DNA of 44,744 nucleotides, from the NCBI GenBank assembly GCA_030527705.1, contig JAUNAI010000003.1, positions 1 to 44,744 on the forward strand, given 5' to 3'. Made by a program: the position numbers and the translations under genes. Below the pieces are notes generated by a model. The model did no database searches. It had not been told where the DNA came from and was given only the letters and a program-made list of their open reading frames with translations. Below are positions 1-6,509 of the stretch, piece after piece (the stretch's first letter is position 1; every line of letters starts with the position of its first letter). This DNA is from Planctomycetia bacterium (GTDB lineage: Bacteria > Planctomycetota > Planctomycetia > Pirellulales > Thermoguttaceae).

Positions 1-18
1 TATTTCTTGATAATGACA

Positions 19-60
19 CGCCCCGAAGGTAATACGACGGAGCGGTTTTTGGTTTCTTGA
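19..60 (+). terminator. Terminator-like hairpin repeat, copy 1
   Basis: A 42-nt unit beginning CGCCCCGAAGG and ending GGAGCGGTTTTTGG. CGCCCCG can pair with CGGAGCG (6 of 7 pairs), followed at once by a T5 run, the layout of an intrinsic terminator. A near-identical unit lies at 161-200. It probably ends a transcript entering from beyond the left edge. Seen in sequence; function inferred. Confidence 0.4.
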
Positions 61-76
61 AATTTTATCTTTGACG

Positions 77-133
77 TGCAATAAAATTCTATTTTCCCGT
101 AGTTTCGCATTGCTGAAACGACTATCTTTCAGC
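77..133 (+). repeat. Partial R5 dispersed element (copy e)
   Basis: The stretch around GCAATAAAATTCTATTTTCC and the hairpin GTAGTTTCGCATTGCTGAAACGAC-type core match the middle of the R5 elements at 7986-8088 (reverse), 8382-8486, 15529-15633 and 39656-39766. The outer parts are not recognisable, so this is a fragment or a diverged copy. Confidence 0.4.
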
Positions 134-160
134 TATATTCTAACGGAATCCGTTTATACC

Positions 161-200
161 CGCCCCGAAGGAAAACAACGGAGCGGTTTTTGGTTCTTGA
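161..200 (+). terminator. Terminator-like hairpin repeat, copy 2
   Basis: Second copy of the unit at 19-60, with the same CGCCCCG/CGGAGCG stem and T5 run and a loop changed by a few bases. Two such units flanking the R5 fragment at 77-133 could be tandem terminators or parts of a larger duplicated intergenic element. Confidence 0.4.
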
Positions 201-401
201 TATGTTTTTAAGTGGATTTAATGCAGATTGAGTGTTTTTTGGGTATTTTCTTGGGAAATTTTTTATTTTTTTCTACTTTACCTTTTGCAATTTAAAATTT
301 ATATGGTATATTAAAAATATTGAGATAGAAATCAGTATCATACTTTCGATTTTTTTCGAGAATGTAGCTTGAAGTATTTTAACTTTCGGACGAATTACCA
401 C

Positions 402-421
402 CCCATCGCATGATGGGTTTT
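402..421 (+). terminator. Short perfect hairpin with T run
   Basis: CCCATC-GCAT-GATGGG is a perfect 6-bp stem with a 4-nt loop followed by TTTTG. It resembles a weak intrinsic terminator. From 201 to about 650 there is no credible gene: the open frames on the minus strand have no homology features that I recognise. Confidence 0.35.
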
Positions 422-477
422 GTAGGGAGTTAAAGTACCGGGTGTTGCATTCCCGTCTGTGTAATAATATACATAGT

Positions 478-557
478 GGGAGTGCCGACCCTGTTTGTTG
501 TTCCCTAGTACCTGTGGTAAGGTCGTCCGAAACAGCATAACAGGCGTCGGCACTCCC
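478..557. repeat. 80-nt inverted repeat, unexplained
   Basis: A perfect 12-nt arm GGGAGTGCCGAC (478-489) is repeated inverted as GTCGGCACTCCC (546-557). An inner pair CTGTTT (491-496) and AAACAG (530-535) extends the fold. It could be a structured RNA, a mobile-element end or a recombination site. It lies about 100 nt upstream of the first possible gene of the peptide locus. Confidence 0.5.
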
Positions 558-603
558 ATTTCTATTTCTTGTGCGTCTTGGGAAATTGTGAATGATGGCC
601 AGA

Positions 604-630
604 TTGACAATTCCCAAAATCTTGTAATAT
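604..630 (+). promoter_or_regulatory. Candidate promoter for the peptide cluster
   Basis: TTGACA (604-609) is followed after 15 nt by TAATAT (625-630), ahead of the ribosome site at 647-651. The spacer is one base shorter than the 16-nt spacers seen elsewhere in this window. The -35 box overlaps an imperfect hairpin (TGGGAAATTGT, 580-590, against ACAATTCCCA, 608-617), which could act as an operator. Tentative. Confidence 0.3.
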
Positions 631-657
631 GACTTTCATTTTTCAAAGGAGATTGCT

Positions 658-711
658 ATGCAAGACGGTCCTGGTACTGTTGTAACAACTCAATCCCCGG
701 TAAGTAAATGA
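658..711 (+). CDS. Possible 17-residue leader peptide or precursor remnant
   Basis: ATG at 658 has a good ribosome site (AAAGGAG, about 7 nt upstream) and opens a 17-codon frame, MQDGPGTVVTTQSPVSK, ending TGA. It shows no likeness to the three peptides that follow. It may be a regulatory leader peptide, a decayed precursor gene or chance. It stands first in the predicted peptide transcript. Confidence 0.25.
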   Translation: MQDGPGTVVTTQSPVSK

Positions 712-756
712 GATTCGGGATACGTAACCAATTACAATTTATGAAAGGAAGAAAAA

Positions 757-882
757 ATGATTGATTTTTGCACTAATGTGAGCTTGGAAAGCCCGGTTTT
801 GATGACACTTGTGACTTCGCTCGCAAACGAGAATTCGTATATTACGGATTGTTGGGCTGATAAAGACAACTGGAACAAGTAA
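757..882 (+). CDS. RiPP precursor-like peptide 1 (41 aa, short core)
   Basis: A 41-residue peptide with ribosome site AAAGGAAG just upstream. Residues 9-29 (roughly SLESPVLMTLV..SLANENSYIT) align with the leaders of the next two peptides (pattern S-L-[EQ]-x-P-[AV]-[LM]-[KT]-L-[VI]-x-S-[LIV]). The core is only DCWADKDNWNK. A 24-nt stretch (832-855) is identical to 977-1000 in peptide 2, so the two arose by tandem duplication and this one stops early relative to its sister. Cys5 and Cys32 are present; Cys32 sits at the leader/core junction, as in the others. Not recognised as a named family. The likely modifier is the radical SAM protein at 1452-2529. Confidence 0.65.
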   Translation: MIDFCTNVSLESPVLMTLVTSLANENSYITDCWADKDNWNK

Positions 883-904
883 CGTTTTTTCGAAAGGAAA
901 AATT

Positions 905-1105
905 ATGCACGAGGAAAATACGAGTAATTTACAAAGTCCGGCTATGAAGTTACTTGTGGCTTCAATCGCTGATGATAATTCGTATATTACGGATTGTTGG
1001 ACTGATAAAAAGGAGTGGGATGGTAATCCCTGTTATTATGAATGTTATGGTGATTGTAGCTGTTGGCCAGCTGGTGGACCTGGTTGCTGGTTTTTCGAAG
1101 AGTAA
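905..1105 (+). CDS. RiPP precursor-like peptide 2 (66 aa, six-Cys core)
   Basis: 66 residues; ribosome site AAAGGAAAA at the end of a linker (883-901) that recurs before peptide 3. The leader (about residues 1-29) matches peptides 1 and 3. The core is very rich in Cys, Trp, Tyr, Gly and Pro: Cys at 31, 43, 47, 51, 53 and 61, with segments CYYECYGDCSCW and PAGGPGCWFF. No N-terminal secretion signal is visible. Such a conserved leader plus a Cys/aromatic core next to a radical SAM/SPASM enzyme is typical of precursors that receive thioether or carbon-carbon cross-links (ranthipeptide, sactipeptide or cyclophane classes). Which chemistry applies cannot be told from sequence. There is no double-Gly cleavage site at the leader end. 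Confidence 0.75.
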   Translation: MHEENTSNLQSPAMKLLVASIADDNSYITDCWTDKKEWDGNPCYYECYGDCSCWPAGGPGCWFFEE

Positions 1106-1127
1106 TGTTTTTTCGAAAGGAAAAGCC

Positions 1128-1328
1128 ATGAACGCGAATACTAGTTCTTTACAGTTGGCGATTCCGGCTTTGAAGTTAATCGTAGATTCCGTGGAAAAGA
1201 GGGAAAATACCATATTTAGTTGTGCATTTAATGGATTTGAAGAGGAGTTATTTGTTTGCGTTTGCGACCAATGTCTTTTGAATGAACCACATGAAAGGAT
1301 ATTGGAGAGACAACGAAATGACTCTTGA
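1128..1328 (+). CDS. RiPP precursor-like peptide 3 (66 aa, divergent core)
   Basis: An ATG at 1128 follows the repeated linker TTTTTTCGAAAGGAAAA (1109-1125), which provides the ribosome site; the longer open frame starting at 954 overlaps peptide 2 and is an artefact. The product is also 66 aa. Leader residues SSLQLAIPALKLIVDSVEK align with peptide 2. The core has lost the DCW motif but keeps a Cys at the junction (SCAF, Cys32), plus CVCDQC (Cys44, 46, 49), then a charged tail ending ERQRNDS. A shared leader with a wholly different core is the signature of a diversified RiPP family using one maturase. Confidence 0.65.
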   Translation: MNANTSSLQLAIPALKLIVDSVEKRENTIFSCAFNGFEEELFVCVCDQCLLNEPHERILERQRNDS

Positions 1329-1331
1329 AAA

Positions 1332-1451
1332 GATTTATTTTAGTATACAGCTTTAATGTTCCCCTCTTTATGGTGGTTCCTCTTTTTTCTGACGAAAATT
1401 GGGGAACCATTGTTGTGAAATACATGAGGATAAATTATAGAAAGGATAAAA
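1332..1451 (+). promoter_or_regulatory. Spacer with possible attenuating hairpin before the maturase gene
   Basis: Between the last peptide gene and the radical SAM gene an imperfect stem pairs ATGGTGGTTCC with GGGAACCAT (about 1370-1411), with a T6 run (1383-1388) in its loop region. It may reduce read-through so that precursor exceeds enzyme, a common arrangement in RiPP operons. The maturase ribosome site, AAAGGA, is at 1440-1445. Confidence 0.25.
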
Positions 1452-2529
1452 ATGGCTCGTACGTACGGATTAAAATTTAAACCGACCAATCAGTGTAATT
1501 TGCGGTGTACTTACTGTTATGCGGAAAATTTAAAGTCTCTTAATCCAAAGACGATGACACTGCAGGAAGCGAAGGAGGTTTTTGATTGGGTTCTGAAATA
1601 CTGTAAGGAATATAATTTTGATAAATTGTCTGTGACGTGGCATGGAGGCGAACCGTTGTTGCCGGGAGCAGAGTTTATGGAGCAATGTGTGGTATTATAC
1701 AGAACTGTTTAAGAAACACGATATACCTGTCTCCAATTCCGTTCAGACGAATCTTTTGAAGCTGAATAAAGAATATTATCCTGTGATTCGGAAGTGTTTT
1801 GACTCGTATGTTGGAACTTCTTTTGATTATCTGTCTAAAGAACGTATTTATCCTGACGGTCGGAATGCGTATGACGATATTTTGTCGCAGATTTTGAAGT
1901 TGCAGCAGGAAGGATTCCGCATTCATGTTATTTGCCAGCTGGATAGGGAAAATATTCATGTTATTCCAGAATTGTATCGTTTTTTCAATGAAAAGAAGAT
2001 AAATTTTGCGTTGAATAGAACATTTCCTCCTATTCATGGAACTGCGTGTGCCTCGCAGATTGCCCATGCGATTACGTGGCAAGAATATGCTAACACGCTC
2101 TGTGAGATTTTCGATATTTGGCATGCAGATACTGAAAATGTGTCGCAAATTACACCATTAAGCGGAATTTTTCAATCTTATTTGACCGAATGTCCAAGAA
2201 GTTGCACACTTTGTCTTCCCGACGGTATGAATTATTCTTCCATCGGTCCCGGTGGGGAGATTTACCCGTGTTCTTGTTTTGACGGGGAAGAACATCTGCT
2301 CGGTACAATTTATACGGATAGCCCGGCGGATATCGTAAGGAAAAGACACGAAATGGACGGCAGGTGCATTACGAATGATGAACTTGGTTGCCCGGAATGC
2401 GAATGTTACGGTAAATTGTGTTTAGGTGGCTGTTTTCATGCTCGTGCGATTGGCTGGCAACGCGAAGAATGTAATGTTTACCGTGTTGTTTGGAAACACA
2501 TGGATGAAGTGTTAAAAAAGATGAATTGA
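1452..2529 (+). pseudogene. Radical SAM/SPASM peptide maturase, split by a frameshift
   Basis: The first frame (1452-1712) carries the radical SAM cluster motif CNLRCTYC (CxxxCxxC, binding the 4Fe-4S cluster that cleaves SAM) and the WHGGEPLL motif at about residue 65. The next frame, open to 2529, continues the same protein: from VWYYTELFKKH through GPGGEIYPCSCF to CPECECYGKLCLGGC and a final EECN. This is the Cys pattern of a SPASM domain, which holds auxiliary Fe-S clusters in peptide-modifying enzymes. Joined, they give about 358 residues, normal for the family. Removing one base near 1687 restores one reading frame (MEQVWYYTEL). No slippery homopolymer is present, so I favour a recent mutation or an assembly error over programmed shifting. 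It probably modifies the upstream peptides. No transporter or protease follows. Confidence 0.8.
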
Positions 2530-2647
2530 CACAAGGGTGCATGAGAAAGAGTAGGCCTACCGAAAACTCAATATGTGAGGAAGATGGAGAAAAAACGGAG
2601 GAAAAATAGGACTGACCGTGTGTTGAATTTATGGTTTATGAAAATTA

Positions 2648-2685
2648 AGGGACTTGGGAATGAGAAGATAAGGGGCCAAGTCCCT
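2648..2685. terminator. Hairpin between convergent genes
   Basis: AGGGACTTGG (2648-2657) pairs perfectly with CCAAGTCCCT (2676-2685). It lies between the plus-strand maturase gene and the minus-strand DUF1667 gene. No strong T run follows on either side, so the termination role is inferred from position. The rest of 2530-2706 shows no gene. Confidence 0.5.
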
Positions 2686-2706
2686 GTATTGGTAGAATAA
2701 AGAGCG

Positions 2707-3093
2707 TTATTTTTTCTTTTCACACTTTACCGTACGGGTGGCGATGAGGGGGATGCCGGTTTCGAGAAGGTTCGGGATGAGAATCTCGTTCATCACGATC
2801 GGCGCAGATACGCGGAGTTTATGTATTTCTTCCATTACCGCCTCTATCTTCTCTTTCGGAATTGCCGACGCAGTTTTTACCGGCAGACGAGAGATTTTCC
2901 CACCTTCCACACGTACGGTCGAGGTTATCACACGCGTCGGATTCGTCACTTCATTTTTCCCGTACGTTTCACCCCGTTTACAGGAGTTTCCCGTCACGTT
3001 CAGGTTTTCGTCCACCTTCAGACGGCAACCGCGTGGACAGACAATACAAATCAGCTCCGTTTTAGTTTTCTTTTCAGTTTTCATTTTATTCAT
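2707..3093 (-). CDS. DUF1667 protein, glycerol-3-phosphate oxidation operon
   Basis: 128 residues with an N-terminal CIVCPRGC motif and a further Cys in GNSCKRG, the conserved four-Cys set of DUF1667 proteins (possible Fe-S or zinc ligands). NEVTNPTRVITSTV and LPVKT are further family-like blocks. The family usually stands third after two flavoproteins in anaerobic glycerol-3-phosphate dehydrogenase operons; the same order is seen here. The ATG at 3093 overlaps the upstream stop (ATGA) and has a strong GGAGGT site, so translation is coupled. Precise function is unknown; it is probably an accessory or electron-transfer subunit. Confidence 0.8.
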   Translation of the reverse strand: MNKMKTEKKTKTELICIVCPRGCRLKVDENLNVTGNSCKRGETYGKNEVTNPTRVITSTVRVEGGKISRLPVKTASAIPKEKIEAVMEEIHKLRVSAPIVMNEILIPNLLETGIPLIATRTVKCEKKK

Positions 3094-4388
3094 TCTACTA
3101 CCTCCACCGTCAGGATACCGCTCGAGGCAACCAGATTTTCCGAGGAAATCGTTAAATTCTCCATTTCTGCTGGCAAAAGAAACGCTTTTTTCACCGTTTT
3201 CAGCGTCTCGCCGTTCTGTTTCACTACCAGAGACACGTTCGTGAACGGTTTCTGAACGCGGAATTTCAATACAAAATCCTTCTTCTCGCCGTCCGCGTTT
3301 TCAGCGTTACTTTCCGTGTCATTTTTCGCGCAATGCAGAGTCGCGGGTAAGAGATACCCGATACCGTTCCCCGGAGCCGTTTCGATGGCGTCCACATAGG
3401 ACCGGAGCGTTCCCTGAATCCATTTCGCAGCAGCAACTCCGGCAGTTTCGCCTTCCATACTCACGAAATCGACCAAATCGTGCACGTGCAACGAGTTTCC
3501 ACAACTGAACACGCCCGGCAACGACGTCTGCATGTTTTCATCCACGAGCGGGCCGCCCGTTTTCGGATGGAGTTTCACGCCGATTTCCGTCAACAGCGGA
3601 TTCGACGGAATCAGCCCGACCGACAGGAGAAGCGTATCCACCTCAATTTCCCGTTCCGTACCTGGCATGAACTGAAACTTGTCGTCAACCTGACAAATCA
3701 CGATTTTTTCCAGTCGCTCGCGCCCGATAATTTCCTTCACGGTATGGCTGAGATACAGCGGAATGTCGAAATCGTTCAGACACTGGACGATATTCCGCGT
3801 TAGTCCATTCGAGTACGGCATCAATTCCGCCACGCCGATAACCTGACTTCCTTCCAGCGTCATTCTTCGCGCCATGATGAGACCGATGTCGCCGGAGCCG
3901 AGGATAAAAACGCGTTTTCCGACGAAATAGCCACCGAGATTCAGGTAATTCTGCGCCAGTCCTGCCGTCATGAGGCCCGTGGGTCGGTCGCCTGGAATCC
4001 GAATTGCACCGCGTGTTCTCTCACTGCACCCGGTCGCGCAGATGAGGGCTTTCCCGCTCGCCACGCAGTATCCTTCCGCCAGACTGGAGTAATGCACGTC
4101 CTTCTCCGGCGTGATTTTAATCACCATCGAGCGTGTTTTAATCTCGATACCATCTCGTTTTTGCGCTTCGTCGACGAATCTCGCCGCGTATTCGGGACCG
4201 GTCAATTCTTCGTGAAACCGATGTAGCCCGAAACCGTTATGGATGCACTGCAGAAGGATACCGCCCACCTCGTCCTCTTTCTCAAGGACTAGAATATTCT
4301 TCACACCTTCATCATACGCCGCAATCGCTGCCGCCAGCCCTGCCGACCCGCCGCCAATGACGATTAAATCATACTGTTTCTTTTCCAT
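3090..4388 (-). CDS. FAD/NAD-dependent oxidoreductase, second glycerol-3-phosphate oxidation flavoprotein
   Basis: About 432 residues. An N-terminal FAD-binding dinucleotide fold (IVIGGGSAGLAAA, then E-rich VLEKEDEVGGIL) is followed by the ATG-type motif LICATGCSERTR. A second Rossmann motif, VFILGSGDIGLIMARR, is for NAD(P), and the C-terminal FAD motif ends in GVFSCGNSLHVHDLVD. This layout is that of the pyridine-nucleotide oxidoreductase paired with GlpA-like dehydrogenases; it likely passes electrons from flavin to NAD or another carrier. I start at the ATG at 4388; a TTG 12 nt upstream is also open. It follows the GlpA-like gene with a 316-nt gap full of repeats and overlaps the DUF1667 gene by 4 nt. 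Confidence 0.8.
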   Translation of the reverse strand: MEKKQYDLIVIGGGSAGLAAAIAAYDEGVKNILVLEKEDEVGGILLQCIHNGFGLHRFHEELTGPEYAARFVDEAQKRDGIEIKTRSMVIKITPEKDVHYSSLAEGYCVASGKALICATGCSERTRGAIRIPGDRPTGLMTAGLAQNYLNLGGYFVGKRVFILGSGDIGLIMARRMTLEGSQVIGVAELMPYSNGLTRNIVQCLNDFDIPLYLSHTVKEIIGRERLEKIVICQVDDKFQFMPGTEREIEVDTLLLSVGLIPSNPLLTEIGVKLHPKTGGPLVDENMQTSLPGVFSCGNSLHVHDLVDFVSMEGETAGVAAAKWIQGTLRSYVDAIETAPGNGIGYLLPATLHCAKNDTESNAENADGEKKDFVLKFRVQKPFTNVSLVVKQNGETLKTVKKAFLLPAEMENLTISSENLVASSGILTVEVVE

Positions 4389-4448
4389 ATTTTTTCTCAA
4401 TATTTATCACGTTCTGCGACGTAGTTATTATTAAAAATACATCAATAT

Positions 4449-4516
4449 TAAAAGTTTTTTAAAGGGGGAGTGTGAGGGGGAAACAATTTTTCAAAAATGT
4501 TTCCCTCCTCACAAGT
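4449..4516 (+). repeat. Partial R3 element, inverted relative to its neighbour
   Basis: On the plus strand AAAAGTTTTTT, AAGGGGGAGTGTGAGGGGG and the stem GGGGGAAACA...TGTTTCCC match the 5' half of the R3 copy at 6323-6475 (minus) closely, but in opposite orientation. It stands head to head with the fuller R3 copy at 4534-4680. Confidence 0.55.
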
Positions 4517-4533
4517 GTTTAAGGTTATGTTTC

Positions 4534-4680
4534 TAAACGCATTACGCAAGTTTCCACTCTTCGAGAGGAACTTGCTATCCGTCATGTCGTGACGCCCGTG
4601 GAAGAAAACATTTTTGCAAAATTGTTTTCCCCCAGACCCTCTTTCAAAAAAACTTTTAATCGCGTTCTACGAACGCTTGC
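4534..4680 (-). repeat. R3 3'-end structured repeat, copy a
   Basis: It begins about 25 nt after the stop codon of the GlpA-like gene. Three stems in order on the minus strand: GCGTTC-GTA-GAACGC (4676-4662) followed by AATTAAAAG-type sequence and T7; GAAAACA paired with TGTTTTC around an ATTTTGCAAAAT core (4629-4604); and GCAAGTT paired with AACTTGC (4575-4546). The same three stems with different bases occur in copies b, c and d. Confidence 0.7.
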
Positions 4681-4704
4681 TTTTCTTGTGTTTTTTCTTT
4701 CTTT

Positions 4705-6141
4705 TTATTCTTCGGGCATCATCTCCGCGTCCATAATCCACGAATTCGGCGACTTCATCCGCACTTCTTCATTTCGAATCCCCAACTCACGCGCAAGAAT
4801 TTTCACAATCCTTGGCTGGCAGAATCCACCCTGACACTTCCCCATTCCAGGTCGCACACGCCGTTTCACGCCACGGACGGTTTTCGCGCCGACGTTCCGA
4901 CGAATACAGTCGAGAACTTCCCCTTCCGAAACCTTCTCACAACGACAAATAATGTTCCCAAACTCCGGATTTTCCCGCACAAACGCGTACCGTTCCTCGT
5001 CGTTCATGCGATTTAGTCGGACGACCGGGCGACGGCGTGGGTTAAAATTCTCTTTCTTCTTTAACGTCAGCGTTTTCTTGACCATTGCGACCACTTCCAA
5101 CGCAATCGCTGGGCAGGACGTCAGCCCCGGTGACTGAATCCCTACCAAATTCACGAATCCCGGCAACGATTCCTCGATGATGAAATGTCCGCTCTTTTCC
5201 ACAGCGCGAAGTCCGGAAAATTGGCGAATAATCTGGTTCGCGGGGACCGTCGGGACCAGTTTTCGCGCTGTTGTCATCACCTGCGAGAGCGTTTCCGCGT
5301 GCGTGGCGTAATCATCTTTGCGATCGACGAACTCTGCCGACGGACCAAGAATATAATTTCCGTGCGTTGTAGGACTGACCAAAATTCCCTTTCCGCGCGA
5401 CGACGGAACCGTAAAAATCGTGTGACGTATGAAATTCGGGTCAAAATGGTCCAAGACGAAATACTCGCCCTTTCTTGGCTGAATCTCGAATTTCGTCGGG
5501 TTCACAAAATTATTTATTATATCCGAAAACAGACCGGCAGCGTTCACAACAATCCGCGTGGCATACGTTTCGCGCGGCGTGACGATTTCGTAACCGCCCT
5601 CAACTTTCCGAATGTCCGTCACTTCCTCGTCGCAGTGGAGCGCGCAACCGTTATCGACCGCATTTTCCATGAGTGCGATGACCAATTCGAATGGGTTCAC
5701 GATTCCAGCGGTCGGTGCGAGCAGCGCTAATTTCACCTCCGGCGTCAGATTTGGCTCAATTGCGAGCGTCTCTTCCCGATTTAACATCTGAATCGGCACA
5801 CCGTTCTGTTTTCCGCGTTCTTCCAGTTCCCGAAGAATGGCGACTTCCTCGTCGTTCGTGGCGATCGTCAACGACCCGATTTTCCGCATGTCGATGTCCA
5901 GCTCGTCGCACATCTGGTCAAAAAGTAGATTCCCGCGGACGTTCATAATCGCCTTCTCGCTTCCCGGGATGGGGTCATACCCGGAGTGGACGATGGCGGA
6001 ATTGGCCGACGAAGTGACTTCCCCGACGTCCGATTCTTTCTCCAGAACGAGAATATCCAAATCATACTGCGCCAGCGTCCGCGCCACCGCCGCGCCAATC
6101 GCGCCCGCTCCGATAATGATGATGTCTTTCATGTTTTCCAT
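4705..6141 (-). CDS. glpA: Anaerobic glycerol-3-phosphate dehydrogenase-like flavoprotein with BFD [2Fe-2S] domain
   Basis: 478 residues. The N-terminus is a DAO-type FAD fold (IIIGAGAIGAAVARTLAQYD; then SSANSAIVHSGYD). The middle has FSGLRAVEKSGHFIIEES and a dehydrogenase-like IQSPGLTSCPAIA segment. Residues about 395-450 form a BFD-like [2Fe-2S] domain with IICRCEKVSEGE, then GKCQGGFCQPRI (CxC ... CxxxxC). Known members oxidise sn-glycerol-3-phosphate to dihydroxyacetone phosphate; closely related proteins are sometimes annotated L-2-hydroxyglutarate oxidase. The neighbouring G3P transporter and DUF1667 gene favour glycerol-3-phosphate. An alternative start is Met4 (6132). Gene spacing is unusually long on both sides because repeat elements fill the gaps. 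Confidence 0.8.
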   Translation of the reverse strand: MENMKDIIIIGAGAIGAAVARTLAQYDLDILVLEKESDVGEVTSSANSAIVHSGYDPIPGSEKAIMNVRGNLLFDQMCDELDIDMRKIGSLTIATNDEEVAILRELEERGKQNGVPIQMLNREETLAIEPNLTPEVKLALLAPTAGIVNPFELVIALMENAVDNGCALHCDEEVTDIRKVEGGYEIVTPRETYATRIVVNAAGLFSDIINNFVNPTKFEIQPRKGEYFVLDHFDPNFIRHTIFTVPSSRGKGILVSPTTHGNYILGPSAEFVDRKDDYATHAETLSQVMTTARKLVPTVPANQIIRQFSGLRAVEKSGHFIIEESLPGFVNLVGIQSPGLTSCPAIALEVVAMVKKTLTLKKKENFNPRRRPVVRLNRMNDEERYAFVRENPEFGNIICRCEKVSEGEVLDCIRRNVGAKTVRGVKRRVRPGMGKCQGGFCQPRIVKILARELGIRNEEVRMKSPNSWIMDAEMMPEE

Positions 6142-6181
6142 TTCTCGATAAAAATAATGTTCTGCGACGAAGTCGTTTTAA

Positions 6182-6318
6182 AGCCTCCCCTTTTAGGGGA
6201 GGTGCCGAACGTATGTGAGGCGGAGGGGTCGGGGTGGAAGTCTTCTAAAAACGTATTTCGGAGGGACCACCCCGACCCCTCCCCCGCTATCGCGGTACCT
6301 CCCCTAAAAGGGGAGGCT
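6182..6318. repeat. 137-bp nested palindrome
   Basis: The outer arms, AGCCTCCCCTTTTAGGGGAG (from 6182) and its mirror (6298-6318), are inverted repeats that are each internally palindromic. Inner arms GAGGGGTCGGGGTGG (6223-6237) and CCACCCCGACCCCTC (6267-6281) pair perfectly. Related sequence follows R3 copies at 28584-28686 and 39601-39652, so it appears to be a partner module of R3. The gap 6142-6509 contains only this and R3-b. Confidence 0.75.
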
Positions 6319-6322
6319 GAGG

Positions 6323-6475
6323 TAAACGCATTACGCAAGATTCCACTGCGTTCCGCAGAGAAACTTGCTACCCGTCTCAGGGTGACGGTGGTGAGGAGGG
6401 AAACATTTTTGCAAAATTGTTTCCCCCTCACACTCCCCCTTCAAAAAACTCTTAATCGCGACTTACGTCGCTTGC
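6323..6475 (-). repeat. R3 3'-end structured repeat, copy b
   Basis: It starts 35 nt after the stop of the transporter gene. Stem I is GCGAC-GTAA-GTCGC (6471-6458) where other copies have GCGTTC/GAACGC: both sides changed together. Stem II is GGGGGAAACA against TGTTTCCC around ATTTTGCAAAAAT. Stem III is GCAAG...CTTGC with an inner TCTGCG/CGCAGT extension. Compensatory changes argue for a selected RNA structure. Confidence 0.7.
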
Positions 6476-6509
6476 TTTTCTTGTTTCTGTTTCTTTTTTA
6501 TTCTTTTCT

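Noticed and set aside
273-646. Minus-strand open frames of 83 and 114 residues
   Set aside because: They overlap each other and the 478-557 inverted repeat, and show no recognisable motif or convincing start site.
954-1328. 124-residue open frame across peptides 2 and 3
   Set aside because: It begins inside peptide 2 in another frame; only its end, from the ATG at 1128 with its own ribosome site, is credible.
1680-1715. Programmed ribosomal frameshift in the maturase gene
   Set aside because: There is no slippery heptamer, homopolymer or downstream pseudoknot evident at the junction; mutation or assembly error is simpler.
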